Counted from the stretch's first letter, positions 38,101-50,061 are shown. The stretch: DNA of 64,000 nt from Hirundichthys speculiger (GCA_018398805.1 JAGFBZ010001548.1:1270001-1334000), one strand, 5' to 3'. Made by a program: numbers and translations. Notes: generated by a model not told the origin, from the letters alone.

Positions 38101-38490
38101 GGCGCAAACAAGTGCAAAATGATGTTGAGAAATTGACTCTGAGCCATGCACGTTGAATTAAAAATAAATTTGCAATATTGATTTTGATTTGACTTATGGA
38201 ATTGGCCGTGAGACACCAGAAGTGTGTTCGTAAATGAAAGCTGTAAGGTTCAGAGTGCTTAGAAAAAATGAAGAAGTTTTGTATGACAGTTAAAAGAGAA
38301 TCCCCCTGCTGATCATGACCAATGCTAGTCCAGTGCTAGTCACCAATGCTAATGCTAGTCAATTAGGACTTTAGGAAAATTGGAAATCAGAATCAGCCAA
38401 TGAAACTGGAATTGGTGCATCTTTAATTAATTGCAAATCATAACCAACTGAATACCCCTCAGATCATCCTCTCTGTGCAACTGTTTAGAA
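32103..38490. other. 6.4 kb of mostly unique intron sequence
   Basis: No transposon end or coding domain was recognised. A GA-rich block lies at 32930-32975, with A- or T-runs at 34530-34543 and 37876-37889. ORFs of 100-121 codons (33938-34303 plus, 35449-35769 plus, 32697-32999 minus) show no family features. This is the longest repeat-poor part of the window and thus the best place to look for conserved non-coding regulatory DNA. Confidence 0.4.
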
Positions 38491-39491
38491 TAGGGTTTCT
38501 CAATGAAGGCGGTACCACCCCCCAGGGGGCATTTTGAACCTTTAGGGGGGCACTGGAAACGTCAGGGCTGAGAGGGGGGTGTTCAGGCACAAATGAGGGG
38601 CGCCATGCCTTGAGAACTATATTTTAAACTTCCATGGTTTCCCAAGGTTTTTTTTTTTTTATAGTGCAAATCTATTTATGTTTGTTGGGCCATTTCATAG
38701 AGCCCTACAATGGTTATATTTCAGGTGGCTGATTGGGTTTGACATATTAAATCTTGTGCTATTTTTCCCTCCTTCGCTTGGAGCATTTGTCACAAATAAC
38801 CGAACAATCTTTTTCTGAAACTTGAACAAAGTTCCATGCAGTCGCCTCCATGTTTTGTTTTTTTTATCAACACACTGTGCTGAAATGCTGCATTCAAGGT
38901 GTAAATGTAAATTCAATGTAAATTCCTCCATTCCCTCGTTTGCTAATTGTTCTTTCAGCCTTATCTATTTTTTCTATTTATTTTTATTTTGTATGTGTAA
39001 CATGTGCGGAAAATACTGCGAATATCAATTAAAGTCAGCAACTACCAAAATTATGACCAAGTTAACAAGTTGTTTTCTGGCATGAGGGGGTATTCTTGAT
39101 TTCTTCGTTTTTCTGATTATGCCAACGTCACTTGAACATAACATTCACTGCCAGTCATTCAAGGCTCACAGGGAGCGAGGCACTGTCGTGTTGACAAAAA
39201 TATATATGTTATCGGGGGTTTTCGTCATGATATTGGACTTATGGAGATGATGTCATAATGTCCTGTTATCGGCCCGATAGTTATCGGGTCAATAATTATC
39301 ATGCACCCCTAAGTAATGTAACAATTCAGGCAACAATAAAGAACCACAATAAGGAATAAACATCTCTGTGTGTTTAAAGCTAATTGAGAAGGCATATATG
39401 GCTATATTTTAAAATTGGTCATCATGGTGGTACTCAGAGAGCTGAACAGTTTCGCAGGTGGTACGCAGTATTAAAAGTTTGAGAATCACTA
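38491..39491. mobile_element. hAT relic (outer element)
   Basis: The left end tagggtttctcaatg and the right end, complemented, tagtgattctcaaactttt have the form of a widespread fish hAT family (gtttctcaa / gtggtactcagagagctg). The flanks do not show a clean 8-bp duplication. Another hAT copy lies inside. Confidence 0.55.
38640..39311 (-). mobile_element. hAT copy A (BED-finger fragment), nested
   Basis: 38830-39311 is the reverse complement, with point differences, of 45957-46435. It ends cgataattatcatgcacccc and ta. A minus-strand ORF (38695-38931) carries a decayed BED-like stretch: HGTLFKFQKKIVRLF then SEGGKNSTRFNMSNPISHL and KYNH. The other end is not clear. Confidence 0.7.
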
Positions 39492-40382
39492 GTCTACGTG
39501 TCCAAAATTAACTGCATCTTTTTTGAATTCTTGACCAATTTATCTAAAATGTAGGAAATGGGACATCGCATTTGTTCATTTCCAGAGTTAAATTCAATTA
39601 CTGCAGTAAAGTATAATACATATTATAAATAGCCACACACAGCTGTGTAAATCAGCCGATGAACTGATCTAATTCTAATACTATCTCTGCGTTTTCTGCT
39701 TGCATCTTAATAAAGGGACTGAGAAACAACTAAAGGGACTGAGAATAAATATGGATGATCATTTGTTTTGATAGACAACAGAACCAGGAGAGACAGTTGC
39801 CAATCTTCCCATGTGTAGACATTGAAGGAAATCCATCACAAGGTTAGAACTCAAACACACACACCAACACAATATATGTGTTAAAATCATCAAAATAACA
39901 TTTGCTTGAGTAAAGTTTGTGGTCTCAAAAGGCTGCACTGCAAGTACGAAGCCAAATGAATAGGAAAAATGATTAATGGGAGCTTGAACATGGCAATATT
40001 TAACTCTTGTATGGTATTCAGGTCAAATTGACCCGTTTCAAATTTTTTACAAGAAAAATGGTACAAGTATACATTTTTTTCATACCCCATGCATTTACAT
40101 CCTTCATATGGTCTTCGGGTCAGTTTGACCCGCATACACAGAGACACACAGAAACATGCCAACACACACATAGACAAACACAAAGAGACATGCATGCATG
40201 CACATACAGACACACACAAATAATGTTACATTGTTATAATCTAAGCACAGAGTAGCTGTTTGATCTCACTTTCCCGTACTTTTTACCATCTTTCATGTGT
40301 ACACCTGCACCAACTTTTTTCGCATTATAAGCCTTGCACCTGCACATCAAGGGGGGTAAAAAAGAGATAAATACCTCAACAT

Positions 40383-40926
40383 CAGGGTTTCCGTTGTCCG
40401 GTAATTTCCAGACTTTGTCTGGTAAAATATGCCGAAGTCCGGTATTTTATAATCTCTCCGGTCAAAATATCCGGTGCAAATACTCCTCCCAAGCAACAAT
40501 TTCAGTTGTAATAAAATGGGTAATGGTTCAAGTTGGCAGCAATGGGCACATTATTAAAATGTTATTTGCCACTCCAGATGTGTTTGCATTTGTTTGCAAA
40601 TTGTTTTATCTTAGAGTACATAGGCCTTCATCTTTTTATGTCCATTCATGTGTCAGAAGAGCGCGAGTTTCTGCAATATTTATTTATTTTTTGAAGTTAT
40701 GCTCGTGAGTCAATTGACGGGACTTATTTTATTTGAAATAGCCTGTTTTTCAAATAAAAATACTATTAAATAACTTGCATTGATATCGTAACTACTGCAT
40801 ATGATTTTTTTTTAACCTCAATAAATTCATATAGCCTATGTGACTGGAATTTCAAACATTTGTCCAGTAAATTGAAAACCTGCCGGTCACATTGTCCGGT
40901 GCCAATTTTTTCTAGCGGAAACACTG
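40383..40926. mobile_element. hAT non-autonomous element inside the piggyBac (5' side)
   Basis: 544 bp. The left end is cagggtttccgttgtccgg; the right end, complemented, is cagtgtttccgctag. Flanks ctcaacat (40375-40382) and ctctacat (40927-40934) are an 8-bp duplication with one change. tccggt repeats occur at both ends. It lies upstream of the piggyBac ATG. Confidence 0.82.
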
Positions 40927-42346
40927 CTCTACATCACAGTACAGAATCTTACACTCTCAGTATGGCCAAAAGATTTAGCTGTCAGAGGCTTTTAGAGCTC
41001 ATATTTGAAGAGACTCGATGTGGGAGAGGAAGATGTCTCCGAATATGAGGATAATTTAGAAATCAATTCATAGAATTCTGATTCTGGAAGTGAATTTGAA
41101 GACAGGCCTTCTCTCAGAATATGCACCACAAGCACCACAGGCGACCGCTGGAGAAGCCCAAGAGCCACTGGAAGAACCCCACAGACATATGTGTCTAAGA
41201 TTAGGACAGTCTGAATGGTCTTCAAATCCCAATGAGACCCCTGAGCTGCTGATTCCTGACTCAATTCAGAAAATTATTCTGTACATTATCAGTCTTGCGG
41301 GGAGACGTGTTTTCGGTGACCAGTGGAAAGAGATAGACATCATGCATCTGCATGACTACTTTGGCATCCTCATCCTTGCTGGTGTCTACAGGTCAAGAGG
41401 GTAGTCAACTGAAAGTCTGTGGGATCCTGAGACAGGGGAGGGATTTTTAGAGTCACAATGTCTCTGAAGAGCTTCCATGTGTTCTCCAGGATCATCAGAA
41501 TTTGACAACCAGGAATCAAGACCCATTGGACAGCGGGGGGACAAGTTGGCAGCAATCCTCACTGTGTGGAACCAGTGCGTGGACCAGCTTCCCCGTCTTT
41601 ACAACCCTAGGCCCAATGTAACTGTGGACGAATGGCTTGTGGGGTTTAGAGGCCACTGCCCTTTCAGTAAGTATATGCCCTCAAAACCAGCAAGATATGG
41701 CATCAAAATCTGGGCTCAGCCTATAATGTGTTCACAGTCTGAATGGCAGTCAACTCAGACTGGAACCAAAGAAAGGTCCAAAGAAGAAGACATTTTCTTG
41801 AGGAGCTAGGGAAGGTACCGGTGACACCACACATCCAACAGCGACAGCATGTGCCCAAGACCCCAGCTTCTCCATCCACAGTGAGAATAACAGAGACTAG
41901 CTGTCGCACGCCTAACAAAACCTCAAGCTTCTGAAGTAAGTGTCCTGTTACAGTTGTGTGTAATTTTAGAAATAAACAAAATAAATCCTGAACAAATAGT
42001 CTTTTAATTTCACTTTGTTACTTTCATAAGATAAAAGTGATTGATTGAAGTTAATGTTGATGTATTGAGAATTTGCATTTAAAATAATAAATGTTAATGA
42101 AAACATTGTCTCATTTTTATTTTTTCCAAGTGAAGGCAACATTTATGACACCCAAGTCTTGAGCTAAAGTGGATTTTTAACATCAGTTATACCCTTGTAA
42201 TAAAAAAACGAATCACACTTCCAGTGTTAATTGTGTTCTAGTACAGACTGATTACAATCATTAAACATATATGTTATTTCTATTGGTTAAAATTGAGATA
42301 AATATATTATATGTTAATGGTTTGTCAAGAAAAATTTTATTTCAGA

Positions 42347-43531
42347 TAAGGGTGTCCCGATCCCGATCCCTTGATCGGATCGGCCTTCGATCTTAAAAAT
42401 TTAAGGTGGATCGGATCAGCCGATCAACATTATTATAACACGCCGATTTTTTTTTTCATTATTTATTTCCTCAAAAAGTGATCCTGATTAACACAAATTA
42501 ATAAAGTAATCATATTACACAAACAAAAATATTTTTTTAACTATATATATTTAATAATTTGCACTGAAATGAGGTTTCCCAGCAGCGCTGTCTTGTATCC
42601 ACCTTAAAAGTTTTAAGACTGGCGGCGTCAGGCTAAACTTTAGCAAAAATATCAGAAGTGTGGTAGCACTATAAAATTACAAAGACCGACGCTTCGACTG
42701 CGACTTGCAACGTGTGGAAGGCTGAGATATCACGAGGGGTAAATAAGAAGAGAGTTAACAACACCACCAATCTAATCAGACACTTAAAAAAATCACCATC
42801 CTACCGAGCAGGATGCCTTCTGTCAGGCGTCAGCACAGCAGCAAACGCTCTGTGAAACTTTTAAAAAAAAGGACAAACTCCTGAAAGACTCAGAAAAATA
42901 CAGAAAAATCGCCGAGCTAATCGCGGAATGTATTGCCGAGGACGACCAGCCCATTCAGTATGTGGAATACAAGGCATTTAACCGGCTCATTAATTACCTC
43001 GAGCCTCGTTCCCGTCATTACATGAACGACAAAGGACACAAAGGTGCGCGAACATGTGCAGCGGGTCTTGAAAGAAGTTAAGTTAATATTTTATGTTATT
43101 TTTATTCTGATGTGATTTCATTGATTGCAAAGACTTCTGCTAGTGTTTTCATTGCCTTAAACTGCTAGCCAAGTTCACCTGCTGCTATTTAAATGGAAGT
43201 GCTTTGTTCTTTAGTACTGAGACTGTTGAACAGTCACTGTTCTGTAACTAAATGTGTTTTATAATAATTCTCCCAAACAAAAAAGAAAGAAAGAAGAGTG
43301 TTTAAATAAGTTATTGTTTATTTTATGAGATGATAAAAGCTATTAATCTCAGTTTGGATGCAGGCCTATTTATTAATGTACACAGGAAATAAAATGCATG
43401 GGATATTAAACTCTGTTTGCCCACTCAAAAAAAGTGAAATCGAATTGGGAAAAATCGGAAATCGGCCGATCATCAAAATTAAAAGATCGGAATCGGATCG
43501 GGACCCAAAAAACGTGATCGGGACATCCCTA
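42347..43531 (+). mobile_element. hAT element inside the piggyBac (3' side), BED-finger fragment
   Basis: 1185 bp with ends taagggtgtcccgatc and, complemented, tagggatgtcccgatc. The target duplication atttcaga is exact (42339-42346 and 43532-43539). Inside are the start of a hAT transposase with BED-finger features (CNVWKAEISRGVNKKRVNN then TTNLIRHLKK, near 42710-42790) and the segment KIAELIAECIAEDDQPIQY then VEYKAFNRLINYLEPRSRHY (42900-43020). The catalytic part is deleted. Confidence 0.92.
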
Positions 43532-43629
43532 ATTTCAGAACTGTTTTTACAAACCCAAAATGCGTTTCGGGTCAATTTGACCCGAGGGATACCAGAGGGT
43601 CCCAAAAGTGAAGACCATATTAGGGTTAA

Positions 43630-45885
43630 ATAGAAACATTAAATGAAATAAAACCATATGTGTCCATCTGCTATGTTATGCTCTTTGTAATGTACTTGCT
43701 ACATGCAAGTAAGTGCATTTTTTTTTTTTAAGGAATCACATTCCATATAGAAGAAAATCTCCTGCTAATGCAGTACACTGAAGCAGCAAGTAAACTGAAA
43801 TGCAGACAACCTTTGATTTCAGGTAATTAGTTCTGATGAAGTGAGCAGCTGGCTGAAGAAGCCTTGCTGAGTTCAAAGGGGTGTCCCTCATCAGGAAACA
43901 TTTAGTGTTCTTACCAACACGATGCCATTTAATCCCAGCACTTGTTGACGGCGTTAGCACCAAGGGTTACCGGACAAAAACTCCACCATGCTTTCGAGAC
44001 ATTTGCTATGATACGCTCCACACAAACACCCAGAAAGAAGAAAACCATTTAAAGCAAAATACAAAACTCCTGTCAGTATCTCAACAAAACCCGAAGACAA
44101 AAAGAAAAAAAGAAAAAAAAAAGGAGGGGGGGTGTCACTTTAAGACAAAGTACTGCACATAGAGGCCATGGAGGCTGCTGAATCTGAATTAAGCATAGAT
44201 TGGCCTATATTACAGCAATCAGGGAACTAGTTCAAGCCGTGCCAGGGCTCATACAAGCTCTTTTTATACTGGAGACCCTCTGTAACAGAAAAAGATAAGA
44301 TATTTGTCCAACGATATGAAGACACAGTTGAAAATAATGTAAAATGAATGTATTCAATTTTTTATTGGAAGTTGGCAGAATAACTAAATCGAATGCACAC
44401 AGACACACATACAAGCAAGCAGTTTAGAGGAGTGAGGACAAATTCTGCCTAAAGATGGTGTAATGGGAAGAGAAGTACCCATGCATAACCTGATATGGGC
44501 ACTCATGTAGTGCTAGAAACCTCTCTCCTCTCGCTGGTAAGTGATTGAGTAAGTTTGACTTTCAGGAATATTACACATAACTCAACATCAGGAGGGCAGC
44601 CAAACCCTTGTTTTTGACTCAGCTACTTGGTTTGATCCCAAATGTCACACACTGACTCGTTCATTAACCAGTAAACCTGCAGCTTGACAACCTCTGGATA
44701 ACAGTAATTATTGAGGTTGCAGGCAGAGAGCAATTAATGAAAGCCCCAGAAGTCTCCACAATAAAGTCTGTGTTGAGTTGGGAAAAAAATATAACATTAT
44801 AATAAAATATGCAGTAATGGAGAAGAGTATAAACATTTCAACTTGTGATAAAATTTACTTCTGTGTCATTTATTTCAACAGGCTGCAAGCAAACGGACTA
44901 GTACAGTCAGCTTTACAGTGAATTATGTAAGGTTGCAAATTCATTTCCAACTAAGCCACAACTACTAAGAGAAACCACATGTCAGAGAACTCTAATTGAA
45001 TGCAAACGAGCACCTCTGCTCAGCTCCAACACGCTAAAATAAGCAGCATATTTGTAACAGTCTCCAGACAAGTATCCAGCTCTGCAAATGGCATCAAATT
45101 AATTAACAATGACTTACACTACAAAGCTCTTTGAACTGAGTGTACGCTGAGGACAGAGAGCCAGATTGACTGGAAACTTTGACCCCACTGACCTCCTCAC
45201 AACAATCACTTATGACTTCCATCAGGCTGAAGGCAAATTCCCTCTGGTTCACCACCAGCGACAGGAACACTGCCTCATCCACTAAACACCAGAGTCAACC
45301 AAAGCATACAGGCTTTTAAGTAAGCTGGTAACATGATGTGAAGTTACTGCATGTGTGTTTGTCCTTCAGTGGGAGAACACAACCTCAGCTCACAAAATTC
45401 TCCTATCCAGTGTACACTGAAATACCTACTAAATACTAAAGAAGGGACAAATTGTCATTTTTGTCATCTCTTGAAAATGTTGACCACCCCCCAATTGTCA
45501 TTGTATAATTCGCACTCTGATAATAACTCCTATGGACCTACTAACAGCAACTGACAGACCAGCATGCAGTAGATTTCAAGCACCAGCTCTAGACTGGATC
45601 TTTCATGTTTTAACAACCACATATACGGAAAAGGAACAACACATTGTTTCTACAGTGTTGACATGTACATAAAAAACCAAAAAACAAAGATTTGTACAGT
45701 ACAGATTTAACATTGTTCCAAAACGTAGTGATCTGTGAGTTTGGTGTGAAGCTAAAATGTTTAGCTGCTTAATAGCAAAAGGAAGCTGATGCTCCAGAAC
45801 ATTTGATCAAGTTAGTATGATCCAGGGCTGACTAAACTGTATTTTAAACTTCATTATATAAGCATGGTGTAAAAAGAAAGAAAAA
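43630..45885. other. intron sequence, nothing recognised
   Basis: AT-rich DNA with an A-rich run at 44100-44125. No element ends and no coding motif could be supported. Confidence 0.4.
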
Positions 45886-47140
45886 AAAGGAAAAAAAAAT
45901 CTTATCCCTTCTGTGAAACATGATGGTGGGAGTATCATGGTTGGGTGTGCCATAGTTAGGGGTGCACGATATTTATCGACCAGATAACTATCAGGGCTGA
46001 TAACAGGACATTATGATGTCATCTTGATAAGTCCGATATCATGACGAATAGCCCCCGATAACATATATTTCTTGTCAACACGACAGTGCCTCGCTCCCTC
46101 TCAGCCTTTTGAATGACCGGCAGTGAATGTTATGTTCAAGTGACGTTGGCATAATCAGAAAAACGATTACTCAGTAAGGAAAATCAAGAATACCCCCTCA
46201 ATGCCAGAAAACAACTTGTTAACTCGGTCATAATTTTGGTAGTTGCTGACTTTAATTGATATTCGCAGTATTTTCCCCACATGTTACACATACAAAATAG
46301 AAAAAATAGATAAGGCCGAAAGAACGACGAGCAAATGAGGGAACTGAGGAATTTACGTTACACCTTGAATGCAGCATTGTGGCACAGTGCGTAGATTAAA
46401 AAAAAAAAAAAAACAAACAACATGGAGTTGTTTCCCTTCCCTTCCCTCTCCTCTCCTTTCCTTTCCGCTCCTCGCCGTCATCTCTCATCTAAAGCTTCCA
46501 TGAGATAAAAAAAAAAACCAAAACTACTAAACCTCATTTACTTTAATTAAAGGCATTCATTTGAATGGAACCACAAGCCAAAATCCTTTAAATGTAATTT
46601 TCTGTTACTATGGAGTGAGCTTTTTTAATTTATTTACACAGACAAGTCTAACTTGTGTTAGTACATTATGGACTGTGCATTATTTTTTATTGTCATTGAG
46701 GAATGCATTTTTTTCAGTTTGTAATTCTGATGTATGTATTTCCATCAGTTCAAGGAGCCTTTATTTTTTATATCAATCAGTAATGCACCTTATTTAAGTT
46801 GATGTGAGATATCAAATAGGTTTGTTTGATAGCTTTACGAAAATGTTTGAGAGGCTTGCCAAATAGTTTTTCATTAGAAAAACAAATATCTGTTCATTTA
46901 AAGAGCCAAAACTCCTTTTGATTTTGTTCATAGTATTGATGTAATGATCTTATGTATATGTTTGTGTTATCGGTTATCGGTATCAACCTTTAGGAGCTGA
47001 AAGTTATCGGTTATCGTATCAGTTTAAAAAAAAAAAACAGTCATCGTGCATCCCTAGCTATAATTGTTGGAGCAATGAAGTGTGAATTGTGCCAGCAAAT
47101 TTTAAAGCCAAATATGAATTTCTGTGACATCTGTCAAAGA
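45886..47140 (+). mobile_element. decayed Tc1-like relic, split by a hAT
   Basis: The left piece is gtgaaacatgatggtgggag then tatcatggttgggtgtgcc (45913-45951). The right piece, cagcaaattttaaagccaaa then ctgtgacatctgtcaaagaa (47093-47142), continues the order expected for a Tc1 transposase gene (GGGS-like motif, then the region after it). Decay is strong; neither end could be fixed. Confidence 0.5.
45957..47056 (+). mobile_element. hAT copy B
   Basis: The ends are taggggtgcacgat and atcgtgcatccc then ta, perfect in inverted form apart from one base. Flanks gccatagt and gctataat are an 8-bp duplication with two changes. The first 480 bp are the inverse of copy A (38830-39311). It contains a pyrimidine tract (46432-46466) and no intact ORF. 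Confidence 0.8.
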
Positions 47141-47142
47141 AA

Positions 47143-47734
47143 TGAATCTCACTGACTGACAAATAATAGTTAAGGCTCTGCTGCTTCATATAGCTCACAA
47201 ATAGTGCAGATTTCCATGGATGTTCTTTAGAGCAAAAAGCCCCTCTTCTTAATTCTTATGCAAACTACACTGAATGCACACATCTATTTATAACCACACA
47301 GCTACAAACAAATCTAAATAAATAAAAGTAAAGTTGTTACACTGAACATCCTAAACATCAGAGCCATCAGAGCCACAACAGAGGCATGTTGGGAGCAGAA
47401 ATACTCCTGGGGACATTTGTAGCAATATCAGACATCATAAGACAGTTCATTTCCTTTGTTTACTCAAAAAACTGGTGCATATCTGTGATTAGAACAATAT
47501 CCCCCACCCCTCCTCAACACTGACTCACACACACAAATACTAACAGTAAATTATGTAATGTTAATTTGGCAAGGAGAAGTACATCTAATTTCTCTTAATA
47601 GAGCTTTTTTTTTCTATTCCAAAAAGTATGCAAGGCACCACCCATGCCTTTGTCAACATTTTGAGCATTGACAAATCAGCTGCTGACCAGTGTGGCTGTC
47701 TTTTTCGCCAAAAGCAGCACATATGGACCCTAAG
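47143..47734. other. intron sequence, nothing recognised
   Basis: No element end, ORF with motif or RNA-like structure could be supported. Confidence 0.4.
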
Positions 47735-47985
47735 CAGTAGCGTCACACAAGGGTAAGGAAAAAAAAATGGCTGGACAAGCTGATAAAGAAGGCCAGCTAT
47801 GTCTTAGACTGTCCTCTGGACTTGGTGGAGCAGGTGGGTGTGAGAAGTATGTTGGACCAGCTGTCAAAACCGTGTTGCCCTCTATATGATAGCAGGGGCA
47901 TTTGGTAGCTGCTGCAAAAACTGCTGCACCCACAGTGCATGAAGGAGCTCTACCGAATGTCCCCACAGCACACTCTTTAATATCA
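47735..47985 (+). pseudogene. LINE reverse transcriptase C-terminal fragment (Rex1/CR1-type)
   Basis: Translation gives WLDKLIKKASYVLDCPLDL then VEQVGVRSMLDQLSK, and after a break LLHPQCMKELYRM. This pattern closes the ORF of fish Rex1/CR1-like retrotransposons. It is 5'-truncated and frameshifted. Confidence 0.7.
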
Positions 47986-48020
47986 GCATGTCTTAGTGCT
48001 GGTTGCTAAGACATGCTGAT
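47982..48020. repeat. perfect 15-bp hairpin
   Basis: atcagcatgtcttag (47982-47996) is exactly inverted at 48006-48020 around a 9-nt spacer. Confidence 0.9.
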
Positions 48021-48119
48021 GATCTTTCTCATACTCTTACTCAGTTTGTGAAGCTGTTAGTATTCATGATTGCCTACCTGTATTAAAAAAAAAAAAGAAA
48101 TCACCACTTTTATACACAT

Positions 48120-48121
<2 letters not shown>

Positions 48122-48183
<62 letters not shown>
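48122..48183. repeat. (TA)n microsatellite, left of the pogo-type element
   Basis: About 60 bp of alternating AT ending directly at the element start. Confidence 0.95.
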
Positions 48184-48186
<3 letters not shown>

Positions 48187-48830
48187 TGATCCCTTGCCAC
48201 AGAAATATATAAAATAATTTTTAAAAAAATTTAAAAATCGCGGAAACATCACAGGATGTTGTGCGCGTTCTCTCACAGTGAAGAAATGCTGTGAGCCAGC
48301 CTGGCCCCTTTAAGAAGGTAGCCTTATGGGTAATGATGTGGCCTTATGGGTAATAGAGTGTGAGTGTCGTGGGACGGCAGAAGAAAACGGGGTTAGATAA
48401 AAAGTGTAGTGAGCATCAACAGCAGCCCAGCGTGTATAGATTTACATTCTCTGTTAACCGACAGGAGCCCAACAATACAACCTGTGTGATGTTACAAGTT
48501 CCTGCAGTGCCAGAATAAAGTACCTGTTCCATGCAGAGAAAACCGGACTTTTTTTTTTTGTTGTTGTTAGCGTGTTAGCCGATAATTACGAGCCAAAAAT
48601 AGCACAATACCAGCGGTTTCTTTACTACGGTTCAGAGGCTGTGAAGGTAACAGAAAGACCACAGTTGAGCCTTTGTCTTGTTTCGCTGCAGTGCGTCGCT
48701 ACTTTTTTGCGGTTTTTAAACATATTTTAAACACATTATTTAGGCTTGGGGGGCTCCGGCTCCAGTTCACGGATTTTGATTTACGCGGGGGTTCGCCGGT
48801 CGCCATTAACCGCGAAAAACAAGGGATCAT
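48184..48830. mobile_element. pogo/Tigger-type MITE inserted in (TA)n
   Basis: The left end is cagtgatcccttgccac; the right end is ccgcgaaaaacaagggatca. Inverted ends with cgcg-containing subterminal parts (aaatcgcggaaac; attaaccgcgaaaaac) are characteristic of the pogo/Tigger group, which duplicates TA. A direct repeat ccttatgggtaat occurs twice near 48321 and 48343. No transposase is encoded. Confidence 0.75.
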
Positions 48831-48841
48831 ATATATATATA

Positions 48842-48896
<55 letters not shown>

Positions 48897-48911
48897 ATAT
48901 ATATATATATA

Positions 48912-48985
<74 letters not shown>

Positions 48986-48990
48986 ATATG
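48829..48990. repeat. (TA)n microsatellite with ATCT interruptions
   Basis: About 160 bp of alternating AT with three atct interruptions (48841, 48894, 48912). It produces the meaningless Ile-Tyr ORFs here. Confidence 0.95.
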
Positions 48991-50061
48991 TGGCAGCTGT
49001 TAATATTAGTTTCTATTTGCTTTTACATTTGTTTTGTTCTATTAGATCATATTTTTAATTTCTCTTTCAGCACTATGATGTTAATGTCTTATTTTTTTTT
49101 TCTAAAATGCCATGCTTCTGTAGCACCTAAATTTCATCTTAGGGATCAGTAAAAAAACTTATCTTGAAAAGAAAAAAAAAAGACTGACAGAAGTAACTCA
49201 GCCAGGTGCAACCACAGTGAAGCTATTAAAACCATCAGATAAAACACGGGTGAGGTAAACATCTTTGTCAAACGACATGTGCATATGAACACACTTGGCA
49301 GCTCGAGGGTGTTAGAGGCTGTTATTCATTATCCACACAACTGCATTCCAGGACCGGACAAAAGGAGTTATCGCCACCATCACTCAGATGCAAGCACAAG
49401 AGAAGCAGAGATGGATTTAAGCAGGTTCTCAAACAAGATGCCCCCACCTGATAACCTTTGCACTGCTGCTGCACCATTCCCACATGTCCTGATGCTTACA
49501 AATCAGAGAGAGAGAGGAGAGATGAAAGGAGGGGGGCAGTAAGAGTAGGGCACAATAAGAGATGAAAAGCGGGAGGAGAGAGGCTCTGTTCATTAACACT
49601 GAATGGAAGTGATGGGACATGATAAAAACAAATCCTTCTCCCCTCTACAGGAAGCAGGTTGCCAGGCAGCGGCGACTGCACCTCACTTCTGGTGTCTGCT
49701 GTCGGGCCGAAACAAACCCACACTCGTCCTCCTCCTTCATCCTTTCACTGCAAAGAATTCCTTGTAAAATATTCAAGTGAAGCATAAATACCTTCTACTC
49801 CTTTTACTCCTGAAAATCAGGTTTTAGACCGTTTGAAGTCATTTTTTAACGCAGCCTGACCCATTTGGTTGCAGAGTGGAAAGGTCAAGCCGCCGCTCTT
49901 CTCCTCATAAAACTATTACAGAACTCATCTGTCCACCTTCCCTTTATTTAAGGAGCCGCGCAGACAGGTGAAAGGTCAATCTAAAAATCAACTTTATGTA
50001 ACAGTTCTCAAACTTTTAACACTTGTCGGTAAATAAGGCACAGTGCAACTCGTTGTCTCAC
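48991..50061. other. cnnm2: cnnm2 intron 1, donor-proximal part
   Basis: No element was recognised. A GA-rich block (49504-49585) is followed by less AT-rich DNA to the splice donor at 50060-50061. Regulatory DNA near the CpG island is possible but not shown. Confidence 0.4.

Larger units (their letters stand above)
40000..43629 (+). mobile_element. piggyBac transposon (PGBD4-like), broken, with two hAT insertions
   Basis: The element is bounded by TTAA at 40000-40003 and 43626-43629. The ends are ctcttgtatggtattc and, complemented, ccctaatatggtcttc. A subterminal copy catatggtcttcgggtcag lies at 40106-40125, and gggtcaatttgaccc occurs near both ends. The transposase starts MAKRFSCQRLLELIFEET (40962), is frameshifted, and resumes with GQRGDKLAAILTVWNQCVDQ, then NVTVDEWLVGFRGHCPFSKY and MPSKPARYGIKIW (41477-41720), the DDE-domain signature. 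The part after GIKIW jumps to a C-terminal segment (41805-41935), so a deletion also removed the last catalytic part. Without the two hATs it is about 1.9 kb. Confidence 0.9.
1..50061 (-). other. cnnm2: cnnm2 intron 1 (partial)
   Basis: The exon 1 donor (GTGAG, 50061-50057 read on the minus strand) opens an intron that continues to the left edge of the window. I found no sequence resembling the next CNNM2 exon (expected to continue KSHLAIVQRV-like residues and then the second CBS motif). The intron is therefore at least 50 kb. It is filled with transposable elements listed separately and AT-rich unique DNA. A very long first intron is also a feature of mammalian CNNM2. Confidence 0.8.

Noticed and set aside
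40138..40222. CRISPR-like or other ordered repeat
   Set aside because: The acacac-type repeats here are an imperfect (CA)n microsatellite. No regularly spaced direct repeats with unique spacers exist in the window.
48673..49152. 159-codon ORF with a long Ile-Tyr repeat
   Set aside because: It is a translated (TA)n microsatellite joined to the pogo-type MITE end.
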